Below are positions 57,428-64,000 of a DNA stretch of 64,000 nt, piece after piece. Source of the DNA: Burkholderiaceae bacterium (GTDB taxonomy: Bacteria > Pseudomonadota > Gammaproteobacteria > Burkholderiales > Burkholderiaceae_C). The notes below the pieces were generated by a model. That model was not told the DNA's origin. It ran no database searches and saw nothing but the letters and a program-made list of their open reading frames with translations. The stretch spans positions 248,001 to 312,000 of the forward strand of contig JAKLLA010000002.1 of the NCBI GenBank assembly GCA_023150375.1, given 5' to 3'. Each line of letters starts with the position of its first letter. The first letter of the stretch is position 1. The position numbers and the translations under genes are program-made.

Positions 57428-59134
57428 ATGAACTGGAAATTCCGTGCTGCCGGCCGTGCTGCCGGCGCCGCCGCGTCTGCCGAACGAACCGCCGCACCGG
57501 CCTTCGTCATTCCCGCCACCACCGAGCAGCTGCTCGGCCTGGCCTGCCTGTTCTGGGCCCTGGCGGCCAACCGGCTGTTCTTCGGCGCGGCCCTGAAGGA
57601 CCATTCGCTGGGCGACGCCTCCGCCTGGGGCTTCGCCGTCGCGCTGGTCGTGCTGCTGGTGAGCGTGCACTTCCTGCTGCTGGCACCGCTGGCGAACCGC
57701 TGGACCGTCAAGCCCATCGTCGCGCTGCTGATCCTGGTCAGCGCCTTCGCGACCTTCTTCATGAAGCGCTACGGCGTCTTCCTGGACCCGACGATGATGC
57801 GCAACGTGCTGCGCAGCGACCTGCACGAGGCCGGCGAGCTGCTGACCTGGACCCTGCTGCCGCACCTGCTGCTCTATGCGCTGCTGCCGATGCTGCTGCT
57901 CTGGCGGGTGCAGGTGCAGCACCGCCCCTGGCGCCGGGCGCTGGCCTGGCGGCTGGGTGTCGCGCTGCTGGCCCTGGCCGCGGCGGCCGGCGCGCTGCTG
58001 GCGGTGTTCCAGCCGCTGGCCTCGCTGATGCGCAACCACAAGGAGGTGCGCTACCTGGTGACCCCGGCCAACGCCCTGTGGTCGATCGGCGCCGTGCTCG
58101 CGTCGGACGCCCGCGGCGCCGCCCGGCCGCGCCAGCCCATCGGCGAGGACGCCCGGCCGGGGGCCACCTGGACGGCACTGGAGCGCCCGCGCCTGCTGGT
58201 GCTGGTGGTGGGCGAAACCGCCCGGGCCGCCAACTGGGGCCTGAACGGCTATGCCCGCCCCACCACGCCGTCTCTGGCGGCACTGCCGGTGATCAATTTC
58301 CCGGACGTCACCGCCTGCGGCACCAACACCGAGACCTCGCTGCCCTGCATGTTCGCCCCGGTGGGCCGGCGCGACTACGACGAAGACCGCATCCGCGGCA
58401 GCGAATCGCTGCTGCACGTGGCCGCACGCGCGGGCGTGGCGGTGCAGTGGCGCGACAACCAGTCCGGCTGCAAGGGCGTCTGCGAGGGCCTGCCCAGCGA
58501 GCGGGTGATCGATCTGCCGCCCCCGGGCCTGTGTGGTGACGGCCGCTGCCTGGACGAAGGTCTGCTGCACGGCCTGGACGCGCGGCTCGCCGCGGCCAAG
58601 GGGGTGCAGCTGCTCGTGCTGCACCCGCTGGGCAACCACGGCCCGTCCTACTTCCGCCGCTACCCGAAGGCCTTCGCCCGCTTCCAGCCGGCCTGCGAAT
58701 CGGACGACCTGCGCCAGTGCAGCCGCGAGGAGATCGTCAACGCCTACGACAACGCGCTGCTCTACACCGACCACGTGCTGGCGCGGCTGATCGGCACGCT
58801 GCAGGCGCGCGCCGACCGGGTCGACAGCGCGGTGCTGTACGTCTCCGACCACGGCGAATCGCTGGGCGAGAACAACCTCTTCCTGCACGGCGTGCCCTAC
58901 GCGATCGCCCCGCAGGTGCAGACCCGCGTGCCGATGACGCTGTGGCTGTCCGAGGGCTGGCGCCAGGCCCTGGACCTGGACCTGGACTGCCTGCAGCGCC
59001 GCGCCGGAGAGCCGACAGCGCACGACCATCTCTTCCACACCCTGCTGGGCCTGCTCGACGTGCAGACCGGCCTGTACGCCCGCGACTGGGACCTCACGGC
59101 CGGCTGCCGCCGCGACGTGGTGGCATCGCGCTGA
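57428..59134 (+). CDS. eptA: lipid A phosphoethanolamine transferase
   Basis: The 568-residue inner-membrane enzyme has five N-terminal membrane segments and a periplasmic sulfatase-fold domain. It transfers phosphoethanolamine to lipid A, which lowers surface charge and polymyxin sensitivity. Landmarks are the nucleophile in VVGETARAANWGLNGYARPTTP, VTACGTNTETSLPCMF, YDNALLYTDHVL and SDHGESLGENNLFLHG. Several cysteines in the soluble domain fit the usual disulfides. The start was placed at MNWKFRAA; an ATG at 57392 would overlap the regulatory repeat. A PAP2 gene follows after 10 bases. Confidence 0.95.
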   Translation: MNWKFRAAGRAAGAAASAERTAAPAFVIPATTEQLLGLACLFWALAANRLFFGAALKDHSLGDASAWGFAVALVVLLVSVHFLLLAPLANRWTVKPIVALLILVSAFATFFMKRYGVFLDPTMMRNVLRSDLHEAGELLTWTLLPHLLLYALLPMLLLWRVQVQHRPWRRALAWRLGVALLALAAAAGALLAVFQPLASLMRNHKEVRYLVTPANALWSIGAVLASDARGAARPRQPIGEDARPGATWTALERPRLLVLVVGETARAANWGLNGYARPTTPSLAALPVINFPDVTACGTNTETSLPCMFAPVGRRDYDEDRIRGSESLLHVAARAGVAVQWRDNQSGCKGVCEGLPSERVIDLPPPGLCGDGRCLDEGLLHGLDARLAAAKGVQLLVLHPLGNHGPSYFRRYPKAFARFQPACESDDLRQCSREEIVNAYDNALLYTDHVLARLIGTLQARADRVDSAVLYVSDHGESLGENNLFLHGVPYAIAPQVQTRVPMTLWLSEGWRQALDLDLDCLQRRAGEPTAHDHLFHTLLGLLDVQTGLYARDWDLTAGCRRDVVASR

Positions 59135-59144
59135 AGGGTTCGCC

Positions 59145-59888
59145 ATGTCGACCGGCCTGCCGCCTGCCGTCCTGCCCGTCACCTTGCCCGTCACCTTGCC
59201 TGTGACCTTGCCTGTGACCTTGCCCGCTCCCCTCGCGCGGCCCCTCTGGCGCCGCGATGCAGCCGTGGCCGTGCTCGGTCTCGTTTTGCTGCTGGCCTGG
59301 GACTTCAGCGGCCTGGACCTGGCCGTGCTGCGCCTGTTCGGCAACGCCCAGGGCTTTGCCTGGCGCAGCCACTGGCTGGCTCGCGATGTGCTGCACGAGG
59401 GCGGGCGCCTGCTGGCCTGGGCGGCCTTCTTCATGCTGTGTCTGGACCTGCGCTTCACGTTTCTGCCCGGACCGAGCCGTCGCGAGCGCGCCTGGGGCGT
59501 GGCGGCCACGCTGGCCTGCCTGGTGGCCATCCCGACGCTCAAGCGCTTCAGCGCGACGAGCTGCCCCTGGGATCTGGCCGAGTTCGGCGGCCGGGCCGAC
59601 TACGTCTCCCACTGGGCGATGGGCCTGTCCGACGGCGGGCCAGGGCACTGCTTTCCCTCCGGCCACGCGGTGGCGGCCTTCGCCTTCCTGTCGCCCTACT
59701 TCCTGCTGCGGGCGCACCGTCCGGTGGCCGCGCGCCGCTGGCTGATCGGCGTGCTGCTGGTGGGCGCAGCCTTCGGGGCCGCCCAGCTGGCGCGGGGCGC
59801 CCATCCGCCAAGTCACACGCTGTGGTCGGCCTGGCTGTGCTGGGTGATCTGCGCCGGCATGGCGGCCTGGACGGCCCGGCCACGGTGA
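59145..59888 (+). CDS. PAP2-family membrane phosphatase
   Basis: The 247-residue protein has about six membrane segments and the phosphatase motifs KRFSATSCPWDL, PGHCFPSGHAVAAFAF and the ARGAHPPSHTLWSAW region (Arg/His of motif 3). PAP2 enzymes of this type near eptA act on lipid A or undecaprenyl phosphates, and could recycle or free phosphate sites for EptA. It is probably in the eptA operon. The first 30 residues contain four VTLP repeats, so the true start may be one of the GTG codons at 59202 or 59214. Confidence 0.92.
   Translation: MSTGLPPAVLPVTLPVTLPVTLPVTLPAPLARPLWRRDAAVAVLGLVLLLAWDFSGLDLAVLRLFGNAQGFAWRSHWLARDVLHEGGRLLAWAAFFMLCLDLRFTFLPGPSRRERAWGVAATLACLVAIPTLKRFSATSCPWDLAEFGGRADYVSHWAMGLSDGGPGHCFPSGHAVAAFAFLSPYFLLRAHRPVAARRWLIGVLLVGAAFGAAQLARGAHPPSHTLWSAWLCWVICAGMAAWTARPR
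59178..59225 (+). repeat. four tandem 12-bp repeats encoding VTLP
   Basis: Units are GTCACCTTGCCC, GTCACCTTGCCT, GTGACCTTGCCT and GTGACCTTGCCC, with differences only at two positions. They sit at the very start of the PAP2 gene, before the first membrane segment. Confidence 0.95.
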
Positions 59889-60007
59889 GGTCACGCTGAA
59901 TCGCGGGCGCGGCGGCACGCAGGGCTGAAACGCGGCAAGATGGCCGGGACCCTTCCCCGCGGCGGACCGCCGCGCCAGCCTGCCCGCCCCTCACCCAGGA
60001 TCCCCGC

Positions 60008-60874
60008 ATGAAACTGCTCCGCCACGGCCCCCGGGGGGCCGAGCGCCCCGCCCTGCTCGACGCCCACGGGGTCGTCCGCGACCTGAGCGGCGTGATCACC
60101 GACCTCACCGCCGAGCACCTGTCGCCCGCCGGTCTGGACGCGCTGCGCCGCCTCGACCCGGCCACGCTGCCGGCGCTCGCCCCGCCCACCCGCCTCGGGC
60201 CGCCCTGGCGCGGCATGGGCAAGTTCATCTGCGTCGGGCTGAACTACGCCGATCACGCCGCCGAGTCCGGCCTGGCCCTGCCGAAGGAGCCGGTGCTCTT
60301 CACCAAGCACACCAGCGCGGTGATCGGCTGCAACGACCCGGTGGTGCTGCCCGCGGACGCCACCAAGGGCGACTGGGAGGTGGAGCTCGGCGTGATCATC
60401 GGCCGCACCGCCCGCTGCGTGGCCGAAGCCGATGCACTGGACCACGTGGCCGGCTACTGCGTGGTCAACGACGTGTCCGAACGCGCCTTCCAGCTCGAGC
60501 GCGGCGGCACCTGGGACAAGGGCAAGGGCTGTGACACCTTCGGCCCGGTCGGCCCCTGGCTGGTCACCGCCGACGAGGTGCCCGATCCGCAGGCCCTGTC
60601 GCTCTGGCTGGAGGTGAACGGCCGGCGCTTCCAGGACGGCCGCACGGCCGACATGGTGTTCGGCGTGGCCGCCCTGGTGGCCTACATCAGCCGCTTCTGC
60701 ACGCTGCACCCGGGCGACCTGATCGCCACCGGCACGCCCGCCGGCGTGGGCATGGGCCAGAAACCCGCCCCGGTCTTCCTGCAGCCCGGTGACGTCATGC
60801 GCCTGGGCATCGAGGGCCTGGGCGAGCAGCGGCAGACCGTGTTCGCCTGGGATCCGGCGCTGCTGGACGCCTGA
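60008..60874 (+). CDS. fumarylacetoacetate hydrolase family protein
   Basis: The 288-residue enzyme belongs to the FAH superfamily (ureidoglycolate lyase, 2-keto-4-pentenoate hydratase and acylpyruvase relatives). The fold core starts GMGKFICVGLNYADHAAESG, the divalent-metal ligands lie in GDWEVELGVIIGR, and the active-site loop is VNDVSERAFQLERGGTWDKGKGCDTFGP, followed by MVFGVAALVAYISRFCTLHPGDLIATGTPAGVG. The substrate cannot be fixed; the closest form by eye is the ureidoglycolate lyase/FAHD1 group. The start has no strong Shine-Dalgarno. It stands alone. Confidence 0.93.
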   Translation: MKLLRHGPRGAERPALLDAHGVVRDLSGVITDLTAEHLSPAGLDALRRLDPATLPALAPPTRLGPPWRGMGKFICVGLNYADHAAESGLALPKEPVLFTKHTSAVIGCNDPVVLPADATKGDWEVELGVIIGRTARCVAEADALDHVAGYCVVNDVSERAFQLERGGTWDKGKGCDTFGPVGPWLVTADEVPDPQALSLWLEVNGRRFQDGRTADMVFGVAALVAYISRFCTLHPGDLIATGTPAGVGMGQKPAPVFLQPGDVMRLGIEGLGEQRQTVFAWDPALLDA

Positions 60875-61091
60875 AGGCCGGTCGCTGCGCGGGGTCGTGA
60901 AGGGCGCACGGGGGCGCCGGCTTCGCCACGCCGCGGGCGTCGACGCGCGCCGGGAATCGCCTAAGCTGCGCGCCCACGCTCCCCCACCCCCGGACGCAGC
61001 CAGCCAGCCCTTCGCCAGCCAGGGCGCTCGCCGGGGTCGCGAGCCTGCGGCCGTTCGGGCCGCCGGCCCTTCCGACCCTCACCGCAAGACG

Positions 61092-61739
61092 ATGAAAGAC
61101 GCCCTGATGCGCTGGCTGCGCCGGGGCCGCCAGTGGATCGACCCACCGGCGCGGCAATTGCGCAGCCCCCGACTGCTGGCCGCCTACCGGGCCGGCCGCT
61201 TCCCTCTGATGGAGCGGGACGGCCTGCTCGCCTGGCACTGCCCGCCGACCCGGGCCCTGATTCCGCTGGACGAGCGCTTTCGCATCGGACGGCGACTGCA
61301 GCGCCACCTCGACCGGCCGACCTACCGGGTCAGCTTCGACCAGGCCTTCGAGGCGGTCATCCGGGCCTGCGCCGCGCCGCGCCACGAGGGCGGCCCGGTC
61401 TGGATCACTCCCGCCGTCGTCGACGCCTACCTGCAGCTGCACCGCCTGGGCCACGCCCACAGCGTGGAGGTCTGGCTGGGCGACGAACTGGTGGGCGGCG
61501 AGTACGGCGTGGCGCTGGGCGGCTTCTATTCCGGCGAGAGCATGTTCACCCGCGCCGACTACGCCGGCCGGGTGGCCATGGTGCATCTGGTGCAGCGCCT
61601 GCGCCAGCGCGGCTTCGTGCTGCTGGACACGCAGTACCTGAACGCCACCGCAAAGGAGTTCGGCGGCTACGAGGTTTCGCGCGACGACTATCTGCGCCAG
61701 CTGGCCGAGGCGCTGGCGCGGCCGGTGCACTTCGGCTGA
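61092..61739 (+). CDS. aat: leucyl/phenylalanyl-tRNA-protein transferase, divergent form
   Basis: The 215-residue enzyme transfers Leu or Phe from tRNA to N-terminal Arg/Lys of proteins, marking them for ClpS-ClpAP. The core is clear: WITPAVVDAYLQLHRLGHAHSVEVW, GGEYGVALGGFYSGESMFTR, and DTQYLNATAKEFGGYEVSRDDYL. The N-terminal region is atypical: LLAAYRAGRFPLMERDGLLAWHCPPTRALIPLD replaces the usual FPW...WWSPDPR pattern, and the protein is about 20 residues shorter than E. coli Aat. The start ATG at 61092 is the best supported. Confidence 0.9.
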   Translation: MKDALMRWLRRGRQWIDPPARQLRSPRLLAAYRAGRFPLMERDGLLAWHCPPTRALIPLDERFRIGRRLQRHLDRPTYRVSFDQAFEAVIRACAAPRHEGGPVWITPAVVDAYLQLHRLGHAHSVEVWLGDELVGGEYGVALGGFYSGESMFTRADYAGRVAMVHLVQRLRQRGFVLLDTQYLNATAKEFGGYEVSRDDYLRQLAEALARPVHFG

Positions 61740-61778
61740 GCCGCCTTTTCGGCCAGCGCGTCGGCCGGCCTCACCGGC

Positions 61779-62999
61779 TCACCAGCCGGCAAAGCGCGGC
61801 CAGCGCTGCAGGGCCGCCCCCGGCAGCCCGAGCACCTCGTAGTGCGTATGCTGTGCCGCCGTCGCGCAGGCATGGTTGGGCAGGACGCGCAGCAGCGTGC
61901 CCACCGGCAGGTCCAGCCGCCGGGTCGCATCGCCGCTGCGGTGCGTCACGATGCCATGCTCCTGGTTGGCCGCCGAGACGATCCACTCGCCGCCGCCTTC
62001 ACCCAGCACCCGCCCCTGCGCATCGCAGACCAGGCCCAGCCCGTAGTCGTCGAACTCGCCGGCCAGCCCGCGGTCGCGCGACAGCGCCATCCAGCCGGCG
62101 TCGACCAGGGTCCAGCCCCGCTGCGGCTGCTGGCCGATCACGCTGGTCAGCACGCTCAGGGCGATCTCGTCCGCACGGCACACCCCCAGCGACGCCATCA
62201 TCAGGTCCATGAAGACATGCACGCCGGCGCGCACCTCGGTGACGCCGTCGAGCTGCGCGGCGAACAGGGCGGTCGGAGTGGAGCCGACGCTGACCACCGG
62301 CGCCTCGAAGCCCGCCGCGCGCAGCCGGGCGGCCGCGTGCACCGCCGCGGCGCGCTCCTGCTCGGCCATCGCCCGCAGCGCCGCCTCGCCCCGGGCGTGG
62401 TAGGCCCCGCCGCAGTGCGTGAGCACGCCGGCCAGGCGCAGGCCCGGCCCCTGCAGGGCGGCCGCCACCGCCGGCAGCTCGGCCGCCTCGGGGCGCAGGC
62501 CGGCGCGCTGGCCGTCGGCATCGATCTCGACGAGCACCTGCACCGGGCGGCGCCAGCCCGCGGCGGCGGCGGCCGCCAGCGCCCGCGCCGCCTCGACGCT
62601 GTCCAGGATCACCGTCAGCGCCACGCCGGCCTCGAGCAGCCGCTGCACATGGGCGAACTTGTTCGGCGACAGGCCGACCGCGTAGGTGATGTCGCGCCAG
62701 CCGGCGGCGGCGAACCGGTCGGCCTCGCGCAGCGTCGACACGGTGATCGGCCCCGGCTCGGCGGCCCCCGGCACGCCGGCAGCCAGGCTGGCCCGGTCGC
62801 AGGCCTGCGCCACCTCGAGGCACTTGGCCGTCTTGACATGCGGGCGCAGGCGCACGCCCAGCGCCGCCATCTGCCGGGCCATGCGCTGCAGGTTGTGCTG
62901 CAGGCGCGCGGCATCGAGCAGCAGCGCCGGGGTTTCGATCGTGCCGAGCAGCGCCGGGTCGGCGTCGGCCATCGCCGTCGAGGACCGTGAAATCTTCAT
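61779..62999 (-). CDS. D-serine dehydratase-like PLP enzyme (alanine-racemase N-terminal fold)
   Basis: The 406-residue protein has a fold type III PLP barrel with the lysine in RLRPHVKTAKCLEVAQ, and VLVEIDADGQRAGL and VSVGSTPTALF as further cofactor contacts. The C-terminal D-serine dehydratase-like domain has a probable zinc pair His/Cys in VLPNHACATAAQH. This architecture is shared by eukaryotic-type D-serine dehydratase (DSD1) and D-threonine aldolase, so the exact reaction (dehydration or retro-aldol of a D-hydroxy amino acid) is open. A start at MADADPALLGTIETPALLLD (nine residues downstream) is possible. It is convergent with aat. Confidence 0.9.
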   Translation of the reverse strand: MKISRSSTAMADADPALLGTIETPALLLDAARLQHNLQRMARQMAALGVRLRPHVKTAKCLEVAQACDRASLAAGVPGAAEPGPITVSTLREADRFAAAGWRDITYAVGLSPNKFAHVQRLLEAGVALTVILDSVEAARALAAAAAAGWRRPVQVLVEIDADGQRAGLRPEAAELPAVAAALQGPGLRLAGVLTHCGGAYHARGEAALRAMAEQERAAAVHAAARLRAAGFEAPVVSVGSTPTALFAAQLDGVTEVRAGVHVFMDLMMASLGVCRADEIALSVLTSVIGQQPQRGWTLVDAGWMALSRDRGLAGEFDDYGLGLVCDAQGRVLGEGGGEWIVSAANQEHGIVTHRSGDATRRLDLPVGTLLRVLPNHACATAAQHTHYEVLGLPGAALQRWPRFAGW

Positions 63000-63573
63000 C
63001 CGCGCGACTGTATCCTGCGTCCGCCGCGGGTCGGCAGACGGAAAGGGCCGGCCGCGGGATGAATCTGAATTAACATAGATTCTTATTCACATTCACCCAG
63101 CGAGATCGCGCGCCAGCCCCTTGCCAGCCAGGGCGGCTCGCCAGGGTGCGAACGCACCGGCCACTTCCGCCGGTCGAGTCGCATCCGGACGTCTTGCGAC
63201 CGGTCTGTCCGGACCGGCCGCCTCGACGCCGCGCGGCCGACCGGTTGCAGGCGTGCCGGTCCCACCGGACGCCGCGAACCGTGATCGAAGCTGCATGACC
63301 TCCTGCCAGTGGCCGGGCCCCCCGGGAATCGCCGCCACGCCCCCGCGAGGCAGCGGCCGCCCGCCGGGCGCAGCGCAGGTTCCCCCGAGCCGGCGACACG
63401 AATCCGCCCGACTCGACCCGCGCAGATCCCGGGACGAACGGCCGCAGCACGCGCCGGGCGGGCTCGCGGCCGGGCCCCGGCCTCCAGTTTCCGGCCCGCT
63501 GGCCGATGCCCAGGTCTGTCCGGTCACGCGCTGCGAGCGCATGCCGCCCGTGCGCCCGGCCCTCTGTCCCCCC
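63000..63573. other. 574-base intergenic region with an AT-rich inverted repeat
   Basis: No convincing coding frame is seen; the short ORFs in the track have Arg/Gly/Ala-rich compositions of shadow type. The notable element is an AT-rich patch at 63061-63095 with the inverted repeat GAATCT-N10-AGATTC (63061-63082). It lies 62 bases before the PLP enzyme start on that strand and about 490 bases before the + strand acetyltransferase, so it most likely holds the promoter or an operator of the PLP enzyme gene. Confidence 0.5.
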
Positions 63574-64000
63574 ATGTCACCCGCCGTGCAAGCCACGCGA
63601 TCGCCGTCCACCCCGCAAGCTGCCGACGCCGCCCTGTCGGCCCGACTGCTGCGCGGCCACGGGGCCCTCGAGCAGCTGCGCCCGCAGTGGCAGGCCGCCC
63701 TCGAGCGTATGGCCGCACCGAGCGTCTTCGTCGGCCCGACCTACATCGCGGCCACGCTGCGGCATCTGAGCGAGCCCGGTGACGAGCCCTGGTTCGTCAC
63801 CGTGTGCCAGGGACAGAACCTGGTCGGGCTGCTGCCGCTGCTGCGCCGGCGCGTTCGCTTGCTGGGCTGGCCGGTGCACCGACTGGAGCACGCCGGCACG
63901 ATCTCCGGCGATCGTCCCGGCATCGTCTGCCTGGGCGATCCCGAAGAGATCTGGGCAGCGATGCTGGCGGTGCTGCGGCAGCATCGCCGCGAATGGCAGC
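63574..64000 (+). CDS. CelD/BcsL-like GNAT acetyltransferase, N-terminal part
   Basis: The frame is open from ATG 63574 to the window end, so it is not in the ORF track; 142 residues are visible. After a low-complexity start, FVGPTYIAATLRHL and LVGLLPLLRRRVRLLGWPVHRLEHAG match the N-terminal half of the CelD/BcsL family of acetyltransferases associated with cellulose and exopolysaccharide synthesis. The catalytic GNAT part would lie beyond the window. The alternative starts are not resolved. Confidence 0.75.
   Translation, partial: MSPAVQATRSPSTPQAADAALSARLLRGHGALEQLRPQWQAALERMAAPSVFVGPTYIAATLRHLSEPGDEPWFVTVCQGQNLVGLLPLLRRRVRLLGWPVHRLEHAGTISGDRPGIVCLGDPEEIWAAMLAVLRQHRREWQ

Noticed and set aside
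59178-59225. CRISPR or minisatellite array
   Set aside because: Units are 12 bases with no spacers and are in frame inside a coding sequence.
63061-63095. Fur box
   Set aside because: The AT-rich patch has partial GAATAAGAATC resemblance but lacks the 19-base dyad and no iron gene is adjacent.

Overview
The window is about 64 kb of very GC-rich chromosomal DNA, with roughly 43 protein genes packed on both strands. It has no rRNA, tRNA, insertion sequence, prophage or CRISPR array that I can recognise. The gene content (pyrG-kdsA-eno-ftsB block, intracellular PHB depolymerase, Anbu proteasome homologue, H+-pumping pyrophosphatase, fused iorA/iorB pair) and codon use point to a betaproteobacterium of the order Burkholderiales, probably the Leptothrix/Rubrivivax/Sphaerotilus side. 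That placement is inference from gene content, not a search result.

Layout. 1-6.5 kb: a zincin lipoprotein cut by the window edge, nadE, a FemAB-like acyltransferase and soluble pyrophosphatase. 6.9-13.7 kb: a membrane pyrophosphatase with a C-terminal OmpA-like domain, an HDOD protein, PHB depolymerase phaZ behind two PhaR-like sites, an MFS transporter and glyoxalase I. 13.9-20.7 kb: a signalling block with an EAL protein carrying a degenerate CheR-like N-terminus, rlmJ, a TPR-AraC regulator and a PAS-PAS-GGDEF-EAL protein. 20.7-25 kb: ftsB, eno, kdsA and pyrG. 25-31 kb: membrane acyltransferase, alpha/beta hydrolase, Anbu and mutS. 31-39.7 kb: a diguanylate cyclase, then a putative wax-ester locus made of a long-chain acyl-CoA synthetase divergent from an operon of Fe-alcohol dehydrogenase, a long AAR-like acyl reductase and WS/DGAT. 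39.7-48.2 kb: a Lon-family protease, a LysR regulator, iorA, iorB and a norE/norF-like pair. 48.3-55 kb: dedA, an orphan periplasmic binding protein, mutL and a GspE/PilB-like protein with a broken ATPase site. 55.2-60 kb: a PmrAB-like two-component system, eptA and a PAP2 phosphatase. 60-64 kb: FAH-family enzyme, aat, a D-serine-dehydratase-like PLP enzyme and the start of a CelD-like acetyltransferase.

Three themes stand out. (1) Storage lipid: phaZ together with a complete fatty acyl-CoA to wax-ester route, in which all three operon enzymes carry extra basic, Ala/Lys/Arg/Pro-rich C-terminal tails. These resemble the nucleoid- or granule-binding tails of PHB proteins, and this is the strongest candidate for an undescribed system. 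(2) Cyclic di-GMP: three GGDEF/EAL proteins plus a Walker-dead GspE-like protein with four evenly spaced MshEN-like repeats, which looks like a receptor rather than a motor. (3) Lipid A modification: an OmpR/QseC-type pair next to eptA-PAP2, with an 11-bp-phased direct repeat in front of eptA. Most long ORFs in the supplied track are GC-driven shadows of these genes.
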